Below are positions 37,212 through 47,556 of a stretch of DNA of 64,000 nucleotides, piece after piece. A program made the translations under genes and the position numbers. Each line of letters begins with the position of its first letter. Position 1 is the stretch's first letter. Below the pieces are notes generated by a model. The model made no database searches. It had not been told where the DNA came from and saw only the letters and a list, made by a program, of their open reading frames with translations. Location of the stretch: positions 11,984,001 to 12,048,000 of the forward strand of contig JARKIP010000053.1 in assembly GCA_029990175.1 (NCBI GenBank), in the 5' to 3' direction. Origin of the DNA: Petunia secreta. Its lineage: Eukaryota > Streptophyta > Magnoliopsida > Solanales > Solanaceae.

Positions 37212-37637
37212 AAGATGTTTATTTGGCCATGACCTAATTTCCTAGCAATATTTAGTCTTTTCCGCTTTTTACACTATTTCATTATCATCCAATGTGATAA
37301 GGTCCAATAAATGCAATATTATCTCTTAGGTTCCCTATTTTGTTAGCAAATGAAATGAGACATGCGGCACAAAGCGCTTTTCAAAATCATCGTGCGTAAA
37401 ATGGTTTTTCGCATTATAGGATGCCTTTGTTACTTGATATGTGTGCATTGCATGAACTCGTTTGCTGCTCTTTCTCTCTCTCTCTCTCTCTACCTGAATG
37501 AATCTTTTCCCCAAGTTCAATATCTCTCCAATGCATATAACCCTACTTTTCTGATCTTTTGCACATTCTAATTACTTCCTAAATCAAAGACTTCCTCTCC
37601 AAAAGGTCGGCTCGAGTTGAACACCAAAATAGAAGAC
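37212..37637 (+). other. Spacer between ORF1 and gag1 of B
   Basis: Non-coding. It contains a CT microsatellite (about 37470-37491) shortly before the gag1 start. Confidence 0.6.
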
Positions 37638-39030
37638 ATGGCTAAGCAGAGTGCACTTATTGGTGATTTGTCAAAACAAGAGGGAGTTATTGCAGCAAGT
37701 ATTATGCGTATGGAGCAGAAAATTGACAGGGTAAGAGGAGTGATGGTCGGCCTCAAGGGCATCTCTGACATGCCACAAGAATTCCCGAAGCCAATGTTCG
37801 AGGATCACTCTAGTGCTCCGGTCTACACTATTGCACCACCCGCCATACATGAGTGTGATCCAAAGCATTTTTCAAATTTACATTTATTCATGGTTGAAAG
37901 AGCATTCAAAGGGTTAGCAGGAGGCAATCAGGAGATGGGAAGTAAGGAGAATATACCAAATGTTGCAAAGGTTTACGCACAACAATCAGATATTAGCATG
38001 ACGACTAAACTTCCATTGTACGATGGAACTAAAAATCCTCATGTACATTTGAGAGCATATCTACACACCCTAGAAAGTATGGAACACGACGATGAACTCA
38101 AGAGGAAACTATTTGTTAAGACACTTACAGGGTCATCATTGATTTGGTACATAGGGCAAGACGCAAGCAAATGGAATTCTTGGAGCGACCTGGTCGAAGC
38201 CTTTATTAATTGGTATAAATCCTATGGCGACCATCGTGCATGCAATAGCTTGTTGAAAAGGAAAAGTGTTATAGAACCGATTTTTGAAAAGGTATTGGGT
38301 AATAATATGACTGAAGTCCGAGGATATGAAAGTTACAAAGAAAGGGAAAGCTACCGTTACCAAAACCCCAAGCCCTATCCCAATATCCCTTAATAACCAA
38401 GCCATCATCCCTTTGCATGAATCACTGGCTGTTCAATTTGAGAAACTTAAGTCTATCGGGATGTTGCAGCCACAACGTGGAGAAGTCTTTACCCCACTAC
38501 CACCTCATTTTGATTCAAGCAAACATTGTGCATTTCACTCCAACATACCAGGTCATGACAGCAAGGAATGCACCGCTCTGAGGAAGGATATTCAGAGTTT
38601 ATTGGAAAATGGCAAGGTAGTCGAAGTGCCAAAGGGAAAACCTCAACTTATGTGGTGCCAACCTCTGACCTTCATGCCAACAGTTGAAGTTTCCTCACAG
38701 TCAGTTAACCCAGTTTCTTATCAGAACCCAACAAATAACACTAAGAATTGCTCTCATGAGGCCCCTCGCCAGTTCGCTCCTATTGGTGGTGGGTCATATG
38801 CAAGTTTGTACGAAAGGTTGAAGGATGTAGGGATGGTGCACCCTATTGAAAGGAAAATTTACAAGGAACCGTGGAAAGCAGATATGAAAAAGTCATGTGT
38901 TTACCATTCAGGCATGCTGGGGCATGATATTGAGAAATGTTTTGCTTTTAAAGAGAAGATTGAAGGGCTGATCAAGTCTGGGCAAATCAAGATTGAAAAT
39001 GCTAATGACGAAGCAATTGCAGATGACTAG
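37638..39030 (+). pseudogene. Element B gag1, frameshifted, two zinc knuckles
   Basis: The ATG at 37638 gives MAKQ, the same start as the gag of N. The first frame runs to 38393 and contains the gag core (D-G-T-x-N-P near 38025; L-T-G-S-S-L-I-W-Y near 38130; W-x-D-L-V-E-A-F). The second half of the core is missing, and the reading shifts to another frame between 38326 and 38393, open to 39030. That part has two CX2HX5HX4C knuckles (38527-38571 and 38896-38940). The frameshift and shortened core suggest it no longer makes a working gag. It appears to be a diverged duplicate of gag2. Confidence 0.75.
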
Positions 39031-39749
39031 GTCAAAGAGGCAACAGTTTAATGACAGACATCCGAATACAATAAGAGAGCTTCTAAGTTGCATAATCTTT
39101 GGAGACATTTATTTTACTTTCTAAACAAGCTTTATGGCACATGTTTTTAAGATTTTCCCTTTATGTATTTTGAACTACACTAGACCTGATTCCTGTTAGT
39201 AGCAGGATACGTAGGCAGCCCACACCGGGTTCGGTCCCTTTATAATAAAAATTTTATTTGCCTAATAAGGAAAGTTGGTGCAAAGTTTGAAATACAACGG
39301 TTGGTTGTTGACAATTGTGAAAAGGCATGGATCATGACAGACAAATTTGTAAAGGAAACAGTGATCACACCTAAGTCTTTGGTGTTTGACAAAGAGCCGG
39401 CCTCCCTTTCGGTCACCTAAAGTCCAGCCTTTTCCTTGACTTCGCACTATTCATCCAACATCCTTATTAATGATTTATCAACCAAAAATCTTTGCATTGA
39501 CTGCTATATCAAGCACTCAAGCAATCCTTTATAATATCTATACCGTTTGTCATAATGTCTAATTCAAGCATTATTCTATCATATGCCTTCTAGGCACCCT
39601 CTAAGCTGCATATCTGACATTTATGTGCTATTTTGTTTCAAAGTTTATAGGATACTAACTTCGTTTTGCATATTTTGTCATTATGTTAAAGGTTGCCTAG
39701 CATTTGAACACCCAAATTGGCAAAGAATCTACATTAAGAAGAAGCCGAG
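39031..39749 (+). other. Spacer between gag1 and gag2 of B
   Basis: Non-coding. It carries an inverted-repeat box (39175-39214), followed by GGCAGCCCACACCGGGTTCGG. This resembles the 3' end of an element, so gag1 seems to have kept its own 3' untranslated start. Confidence 0.6.
39175..39214 (+). other. Inverted-repeat box, B copy 1
   Basis: Outer arms CTACACTA and TACGTAG are imperfect; inner arms TCCT and AGGA are perfect. It is located 145 bases after gag1. Confidence 0.55.
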
Positions 39750-41165
39750 ATGACAAGCCAAGATGAAATATTCACTTTTGGAGCAAAGTCTTCAGAACCT
39801 CAGACATATGGCATCGAGAAAAACAAGACTCAACAGGACATTTCAGATAAATCTGACAATCCTGATTCTACTACTATGCAAGTTGTGACAAGGGACAAGC
39901 AGAATCAGCTGGTAGTATTCCCACATAAGAAGAACGAAAAAGAAAGCCAGCCAAATGAACAGGAGGGTTTAAATGAAAAGCTCCATAACCTAGAAATGGT
40001 CGTCAAAGAAGAGATGAGTTTAAGGAACATTCAAAGTTTGAGGTATAAGGATTTGTGTCTACATCCGTATGTTGAGCTACCGTATGGATACAAAATTCCG
40101 AAATTCAACACTTTTGATGGAACAGGGAATCCTTTCTATCATTTGAAAGACTACAGTAACAGGCTAATTGGAGTTGGACATATCGAGGCTATCAGAATAC
40201 AATTGTTCATTCAAAGTTTATCTGGATTAGCACTCATTTGGTACACCAAACGAGATTTTAGCAAATGGCACACTTGGGAAGATTTGGCCCGAGATTTTGT
40301 CGATCAATACAAGTTCAACATCCGAAAGGATGTGCACCTACATGATATGTACAAAGTCAAAAGAATGCAACACGAGTCTTTTGAAGAATATGCTACCCGA
40401 TGGAGAATCGAAGCTTCCAAGATACACCCTCCTTTACCTGAAGAAGAGTTAGTTTCAACATTCATCCAGATCCAAGAAGGGATTTACTATGAGAAATTGC
40501 TCAGCGTTCAGGCACACGACTTTCCTAGTCTGATTCGAATAATAAGGGAACTCGAAATTGGCATTCAAGAAGGGAAGATCATTGGAAGTTCAACAGTGCA
40601 CTATGTTAATCAATATTTTCAACCGGAGGCACTTGAGAATTCGCGAAATAAAGAGGACAACACATTAGTCGCCATGACTAGGCACCAATCACCGTACAAG
40701 CAGAATCAGCAGAATCCACGATTTCATGATACTCCTGACTTACACACTAGACAACCTCCCCACTATCAGGGTTTTCAGCCACAACCTAATCAGGCTCAAT
40801 GCAGTTGTCACCAGACGAAAAGGATGAAGCCTCGCACATTTACTCCTCTAGCTGAATCTCTGACAAATATATTTGAAAGACTGAGGGATCAAGGGATATT
40901 GCAGCCGAGAAATGGATGGGTTCCTTGTTCGGATTTTGATCCATCAAAGACTTGCGCATATCATTCGAACATTCAAGGCCATGACACTGAAGAATGTCCA
41001 GTACTGAAGCACAAAATTCAGAACTTGATCGAAAAAGGCAAGATAACGGTGCAACAAGAACCACCTAATGACAATTCCAAATCTCCAGCTGCAAATACAA
41101 TCTATGTTCAAGGCGATCCATCGAAGATAGCTCCGAGGCATTTGAAGAGAAAGCGCGACACTTGA
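39750..41165 (+). CDS. gag: Element B gag2, intact 471-residue Gag
   Basis: Open from ATG 39750 to the stop after 41162. Residues 1-115 are polar with a coiled-coil-like region. Residues about 118-250 form the retrotransposon gag core, with F-D-G-T-G-N-P, S-L-S-G-L-A-L-I-W-Y, the W-x-x-W-x-D-L-A-R-D-F helix and the F-E-E-Y-A-x-R-W-R motif. A glutamine/proline-rich linker follows, then T-P-L-A-E-S, and a single CX2HX5HX4C knuckle at residues 402-416. The C-terminus is basic. Gag forms the virus-like particle and binds element RNA. No protease, RT or integrase follows. It is the only intact element protein in the window. Confidence 0.88.
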   Translation: MTSQDEIFTFGAKSSEPQTYGIEKNKTQQDISDKSDNPDSTTMQVVTRDKQNQLVVFPHKKNEKESQPNEQEGLNEKLHNLEMVVKEEMSLRNIQSLRYKDLCLHPYVELPYGYKIPKFNTFDGTGNPFYHLKDYSNRLIGVGHIEAIRIQLFIQSLSGLALIWYTKRDFSKWHTWEDLARDFVDQYKFNIRKDVHLHDMYKVKRMQHESFEEYATRWRIEASKIHPPLPEEELVSTFIQIQEGIYYEKLLSVQAHDFPSLIRIIRELEIGIQEGKIIGSSTVHYVNQYFQPEALENSRNKEDNTLVAMTRHQSPYKQNQQNPRFHDTPDLHTRQPPHYQGFQPQPNQAQCSCHQTKRMKPRTFTPLAESLTNIFERLRDQGILQPRNGWVPCSDFDPSKTCAYHSNIQGHDTEECPVLKHKIQNLIEKGKITVQQEPPNDNSKSPAANTIYVQGDPSKIAPRHLKRKRDT

Positions 41166-41689
41166 AGGCAACCCATCACAATGCAAAATCTACCATCTCT
41201 GCATCTGACTGCTCTTTTGCCCTTTATCCCTACTTTGTATCTGAACTATGTATGACTTGATTATTGTTTCGACAAGATATGTAAGCAGCTTACTTGGGCA
41301 AGGTTTCATTATAATAAAATTTTCATTTCTCTCTTAGCCAAGATAAGCACAACTTTTGGGACAACCTCTTAATCCAATACACTCACCCAAAGGTTTACAA
41401 CCTAAAATGGAAGAAGTATCCGCATGATCAATTGGGTAATAAAGATTTTCAAGATATCGCATCAAAGGACAAATACAGATTCGAGCCGACACTCGGGTGT
41501 TCAATGCAAGGCAACCACTTTATTTTAAATTAACAACTTTTTCTTTGAGAGCAGATCTTCTCTTACAAATACAAGACTCGCTGGCAATACAACAATCTGA
41601 GAATGAATGACTCCAGTTCCAATACCTGACATGCACTAGAGGAATGCACTTACAAGCTTTTGGACATGACACTTTTAATACGACGCTTA

Positions 41690-42620
41690 ACCCTGTCAGG
41701 CTTAAAATATGACGACTAGCCACGTCAGGCTTAAAATATGATGACTAGCCCCGTCAGGCTTAAAATATGACAGGCTTAAAATATGACGACTAGTCCCGTC
41801 AGGCTTAAAATATGACAGGCTTATGATATGAAAAATAGCCTCGCCAGGCTTAAAATATGACGACTGGCCCCCTCAGGCTTAAAATATGACAGACTTAAAA
41901 TATGACAGGCTCAAAATATGACGACTAGCCCCGTCAGGCTTAAAATATGACAGGCTTATGATATGACAAATAGCCTCGTCAGGCTTAAAATATGACGACT
42001 AGCCCCCTCAGGCTTAAAATATGACAGACTTAAAATATGACAGGCTTACAATATGACGACTAGCCTCGTCAGGCGTAAAATATGAAAACTAGCACCGTCA
42101 GGCTTAAAATATGACAGGCTTATGATATGACGAATAGCCTCGTCAGGCTTAAAATATGACGACTAGCCCCGTCAGGCTTAAAATATGACAGGCTTACAAT
42201 ATGATGACTAGCCTCGTCAGGCTTAAAATATGACGACTAGCCCCGTCAGGCTTAAAATATGACAGGCTTATGATATGACGAATAGCCTTGTCAGGCTTAA
42301 AATATGACGACTAGCCCCGTCAGGCTTAAAATATGACAGGCTTACAATACGACGAATGACCTCGCCAGGCTTAAAATATGACGACTAGCCTCGTCGGGCT
42401 TAAAATATGACATGCTTATGATATGACGAATAACCTCGTCAGGCTTAAAATATGACGATTAGTCCCGTCAGGCTTAAAATATGGCAGGCTTATGATATGA
42501 CGACTAGCCTCGTCAGGCTTAAAATATGACGACTAGCCACGTCAGACTTAATAAATGACGATTAGCCTCGTCGGGCTTAAAATATGACGATGAGCCCCAT
42601 CATGCTTAGAATATGACTAT
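41690..42620 (+). repeat. Tandem array in B 3' untranslated region
   Basis: A 29-bp unit (GACTAGCCCCGTCAGG plus CTTAAAATATGAC) is interspersed with a 16-bp short unit (AGGCTTAAAATATGAC), giving a recurring long-long-short pattern. There are about 30 units in all. It is unrelated in sequence to the arrays in A and N. Confidence 0.92.
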
Positions 42621-42800
42621 TAGGCCTGTCCGCCTTAGAATAGGAAATCACATATATTTCGTTTTGCAGGCACTACTATAATAGGCCCATCTGCCTTATA
42701 ATTGGATATATACACATATATTTTATTTTGCAAGCACTATCATTAGGCTTGTCCGCCTTAGAATTGGACATAGACGTATGTTTTGTTTTGCAGGCACTAT
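42617..42800 (+). repeat. Second tandem repeat, about 60-70 bp x 3
   Basis: Three copies of TTAGGCCTGTCCGCCTTAGA followed by an A/T-rich part and TTTTGCAGGCACTA lie directly after the main array. Confidence 0.8.
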
Positions 42801-42831
42801 TTACAGTAAGGTGATCTTTTAAAGGCAATAA

Positions 42832-42868
42832 ACTGGGGCAGAATTTTTGAGGATCCCCTCAAAAATTC
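42832..42868 (+). other. CTGGGGCAGAATTTT hairpin module, B
   Basis: CTGGGGCA leads into a perfect 12-bp inverted repeat, GAATTTTTGAGG (42841-42852) and CCTCAAAAATTC (42857-42868), with a 4-base loop. A second, weaker copy follows at 42890. Confidence 0.7.
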
Positions 42869-43572
42869 CAAAAGCATGCAAGACGACACTGGGGCAGAAT
42901 TTTGAAAATTCATTGAAAAATCGACATCCACAAGCCCGAGATGCAACAATGGGGAAGATGTACAAATTAACCATTCCCCTCTCCCCACAACTCACAAATA
43001 TTTCTTTGAGTGCAGGCACATAATAGTAATTACAACAACAAACACGACAATATATGGGGCAACACCACAAGACATTCTTCGACTTTCCAGCAATCTCTTT
43101 GAGCCCTTCCTCACTTTCTCATACTCGCTTTCAAAATCATTTCCCTATACGGAGACCATGCGATCACAAATTTTCAAATACGCATGATACACCATTCTAA
43201 AACTCCCTTCGAAAGCTTAGACCTTTCGATTATGCTTTTGTTCTTTCATCAAATCATTTATTCCCGCTTAAATCAAAACCTCCCTTACGCGAACAAGTAA
43301 TCTGCCTAATCCTTTATAGAGAAGGCGGTTTGCATTCTCTCTGATTGGTGCTTACCTCGTGTGAATCTTGCATGTTTGTTAATCGTGCATGTTTTTGTGC
43401 CTGATCGTGTTCATTTGTTGAATCATGCAAATTTACCGTGCTTACTCCTCGATATGTCATCAAATTTCAAAGCCCACACCAATCTGAATCTTTCATACTT
43501 AGACAAATTAACTCTTGACATCCAAAATCGTGCATCATAAATATCTCACACAGGCAAAACGCCATCCTAGAA

Positions 43573-43613
43573 CTACACACGGCCTGATTCTCGTGAAACC
43601 CGAGATATGTATG
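43573..43613 (+). other. Inverted-repeat box, B copy 3
   Basis: Inner arms TCTCG (43589-43593) and CGAGA (43601-43605) are perfect. Outer arms CTACACA and TATGTAT pair only in part. Confidence 0.55.
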
Positions 43614-43716
43614 CAACTCAAAGACCGGAGTTCGGCCAAAAACACCTCAAAACTCCCATTTCTTCTTTAAATCATTTTGCCTCCAAGTCGTGACAAAATT
43701 GGCCGCACTGTTAACG

Positions 43717-43755
43717 TCTTTGCCCGAAGACTCTTTCATCATCCCCAGGCAAAGA
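43717..43755 (+). other. Hairpin overlapping the polypurine tract, B
   Basis: TCTTTGCCCG (43717-43726) pairs with CAGGCAAAGA (43746-43755) at nine of ten positions. The 3' arm enters the polypurine tract. Confidence 0.65.
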
Positions 43756-43763
43756 GGGGCAGC
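43751..43763 (+). other. Polypurine tract of element B
   Basis: AAAGAGGGGCAGC directly precedes the 3' LTR and is identical to the tracts of A and N. Confidence 0.92.
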
Positions 43764-46700
43764 TGTTGACACCCAATTTTGTCCCTCATTTTTCATAATT
43801 GGTTGTATTTAGCTTAAAAATACATATTAAAATTTTTCTAACAAAATTGCATTAGATGACATGCATTTACGTGTGTAATCCCTTATCTTTAATCCCATAT
43901 TATATAATATTTATTTAATTGAGAATATATTACATAATTACGTTATTTAGGTCATTTTCAAAAATACTTGCGCGATTTTGTAACTATTTACGCAATTTAT
44001 ACACTTGAATATCCATTTTTCAATTATTTATACTTAACTAATACTACCTAAATTCATTTATAATTATTTTGAATCAGTTATTATTTTTCCCTAAGTCCCC
44101 AATATTATCACCTATATTTTATTAATTATTCTCTCATTTATTAATATTTTAAGCTAATTATTGGTCAAATATACTCCTATATACACAAGATATACACTCA
44201 TTCATATACATTCATACACCCACAGACACTCAGCCTAACACGCATGACGTGGCACGATCCTAGCCCTTCATCCCTCTAATCCGACAGCCCACGTTATTTC
44301 ACCCCTTTTTAATATTACACTCCTACCCCTCACTTAAAACCCTAAACATTACTTCTTCTCCTCCCTCAACACACTCAGCCGTCGCCCCCTTTCCTCTCTC
44401 CTCCTTCACTTCTAAAACCGTCCAGATTCATGCCGCGGCTTCGCCTCATCTTCTCCACCATTTTCGCCGCAGTCACGCATCCCTCTCTCTCTCGTCGTTT
44501 TCGCATGGAAAAAAAGGGAAACGAATCTCTTATCCCTCTTTCCATGGAAACCGAAAAGGGAGAGAATGGATCGAATAAATCAAGGCAAGAATCATGGAAT
44601 ACGCAACCAAATCACACACACAAGGCAAGAAAGTCAAGGATTTGGGTTTGTATCCCCACAAATCAGGCAGAAATGAAAGCAAAGGACCCGACCCGGTTCT
44701 AATTGTTCCTGACCCGATCCGACTTCAAACGGGTAATGTCTTCCGTGATTTGCTTAATCTTCTGTTTAATCTATGAAATTCCATGACTGAATTTTGTTTC
44801 GTGTTTCATATGCTCGGTTGATCACTTAAAAAATGACTCTAACTATGTCATTTAGTTAAAGGTTAATTTCTTGTTTGTAATGATCTGAAATCGAGTGTAT
44901 CGATATACGCACGCTTAGTTGTTTACATAGAAAAGAAGGCAGTTCTCTTTAGTTAATCTTTCAATTACGAGTCTTGAAGCGTATACCAGTTCGGATATTG
45001 ATTGCATTTTTGCTTCGTGAATTCGATGTATGACTTTACACACAATGAAACTAGTCTTTTGAGCTGAAAGTTTGCCAATCCTTGGGAGATCTTTGCATAT
45101 GTATGAATAGAGTTAGTTGTTCACCTTCTAGTTATTGGGAAATATCTTTTAATCAAAGTTTGAAGGCTGGAAAAGCATATACACACGCATATTTCTGTTT
45201 AAAATGGATTTGACAAGCTAGTAAAATCTTTCCATGCTCTGTGTATGCATTTGTCCAAGTACAGGGGTAAAAACATAGTGACACATAACATCTTTCAATT
45301 TGATATCTGATTCATTTAGCAAAAGGAAAATATCCTATTTGTTCAAATCCTGAAATGAACTTGTCAGAATATATATGTGTATGGTTAGTAGTAGAATTTT
45401 GGAATGTGAAATTTGAATTGATTGGCATTATATTTGGAAGTAGATAAGGCAGCCAAATATCTTTCCTTCTATCTCTAAGAAACTGTCAGAATATTGCACT
45501 GACCATGTTTACTTTTGATTGATTCCTACCCTTGTGCAAATTAGCTTAAGTCAGCCCTATTCCTGCCTATATAAACTAACCACCCCTCCCCTTTACTACT
45601 CACTTTTGGAGGTACACGCTGAATACTAAAAGCACAACAGAACTCCTCCCTCTCATAGCAACACTCTCTTTTCCTCTCTTAAGAAAAAGTTTTTCTTTGT
45701 TCTGTTTCATTTTGCTAAATATAAGCTGAAGTAAAGCCATTTATTCTGACTGCTCCTCCATTCTAAGATCACCTGCTAGTTCTCTGTTGCCTTGTGTCTA
45801 GTTGCTAAGGTAAAGTTCTAATCTTAATGAATGGCCTTTGGTAAACTGCTTTTGCGCTTTGTTTCTGCCCTTAAATGTTGACTGTCTGTATGCACATTGG
45901 TTTGTTTGGCCAGCTTTGGCCTTTCTACTAACATTTATTTGCAGATTTATGTTATGCTTGGATAGTCCAGTAAGGACTAGACCATCACCAATTAATTTTC
46001 AGGGATTAAAGTATAGCAAGGAACTGAACCAAGTTTGAGATTTGAAGCACAAGGATCCGGCTAGACTGCCTGATTCCATACAGTGCACACATGGCACATC
46101 CTTCCCTCTTTTCTGTTGTATAAACATGTACCAATCCCCTAGACCCCCTTTACTTGTTGTATTTAATTAGGATCCCCTATGTATGTTAAGCACCATAAGG
46201 TGCAAAACATTCACAGTAAAACAGGACAGCAGTGTCTGAAACCAGCAGTGGCAAGTACTAAAATGGCTATACAGGAGCCGATTCTCACCTTTCTCTTCTT
46301 CTTTGTGCATATGCGAAAGCTAAACATGACATAGGTCTGTTTTGTGTAAAGCTGAAATCTGAAATGTCGAGTTAAACAGGCAGTGCTAAGTCAGATTACA
46401 GGTTGGCTATTTTTCTGCTAAAATCGAAAAAAGGGCTAAAAATGCAATTTGGGCTATTTCTGCAAAATGATAAAGCTTGAAATACAATCTGATTACTTGT
46501 CTGTTTATGCAAAATTTCAAAAATCTAAATTCACTTGTAACAGGGCTGTTTTACGTAAGAAAATCTGGTATTTTTTAAAACATAGGCTATTTTCATAATT
46601 CGGTCTCAATCGAAGCACATTTCTGCAGGACTGTAAAAGCTGGCCAGTTTTAAAATTTAAGGCTAATTTTTCTGCAATTAAACTGGTTTAAAAGGCTAAA

Positions 46701-47551
46701 CATTTTTCTACACACTAACTAATAGTGTGGAAGGAAAATGAGTGGCTTTGGGGGGTCAAGCTCTACATTTACAATTTTACACACTCATGGTTATTTTTGA
46801 AAAGCTAAACAAAGTAAGTTGGCTATATTTTGTGTAACATTGTCAAAAGACTATTTTATAAAATTCGTCCATTTTTATATGCTTTACTTATATATAATTT
46901 CTATAAAGTATGTTTTTCTTACTCTTTTCTTTGGTAAAAAATATTTTCTTAATATTATCTATGTATATGTACTTGCATTTTATTAATACATGTTTGACTC
47001 CACAACAATAGCCATTTGGAAAAAGGCACTAATGTCGAATTACCCTCCAAATCGGCTAACATTCGATGAACATAGCAATTTTTTTTTTAGGAAATTTAGT
47101 ATATTTTGGGGAATATTTTAACTTTTTTTTTTTCAAACTAACTTCTAAATCCGCCCAGTTGTATATTCTAGAAATTTCATTTAATTAGAACATAATTGGA
47201 ATTTAATTTTACTGTGATATGTTTTCTCTTAAATTGCATACTTGATTTTTTGATTTTGTTAATGCTTTACATTTCAGCTTATAATCCCAAAATTTGAATT
47301 CGGTCGGGAACCACCTTTTGTGGGATTCAGGAAATGCCTAACACCTTCTTCCCGAGTCATAAGGACTTCTTACCCATAGAATCTCTTAGAAAACTTACCC
47401 GGAGTTAGTTTAGAAACTTAGAAGCTTTAGGTGACCTAATACGCCTTTAGACAAATTTATTAGGTGGCGACTCCAAAACCGACTCAACCGAGTCACCCAG
47501 TCAAACCCGACCTTTTGAACTCGCTCCGAGTTCGAAAAACGGGATGCGACA
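43764..47551 (+). repeat. Element B 3' LTR
   Basis: 3788 bp, with the same ends as the 5' LTR. It is followed by the CCAAG duplication. It includes the TATA box (45568-45575), the palindrome (46711-46729) and the PBS-like TGGCGACTCC at 47465-47474. Confidence 0.95.
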
Positions 47552-47556
47552 CCAAG
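47552..47556 (+). repeat. Target site duplication CCAAG, right copy
   Basis: It matches 30233-30237 and marks the B insertion point within the A gag. Confidence 0.95.

Larger units (their letters stand above)
41166..43750 (+). other. Element B 3' untranslated region
   Basis: Long non-coding tail between gag2 and the polypurine tract. In order it holds an inverted-repeat box at 41246-41285 (degenerate), the main tandem array, a 60-70 bp triplet repeat, CTGGGGCAGAATTTT modules (42832-42910), a second inverted-repeat box (43573-43613) and the hairpin next to the polypurine tract. No pol coding capacity is seen. Confidence 0.75.
30238..47551 (+). mobile_element. Element B: complete, gag-only Ogre/Tat-like retrotransposon
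   Basis: It is a structurally complete element of 17.3 kb. It has two LTRs of 3796 and 3788 bp with TG...CA ends, a perfect 5-bp target duplication, a tRNA-Arg type primer site (34037) and a polypurine tract (43751). The interior (9.7 kb) has a leader with a 102-bp array, ORF1 (one frameshift), a degenerate gag1, an intact gag2 and a long array-bearing 3' untranslated region. No frame with protease, RT, RNase H or integrase motifs exists on either strand. In 32041-32640 I count about four substitutions against the other LTR, which makes it one of the youngest layers in the window. It is inserted in the gag of element A. Confidence 0.93.
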
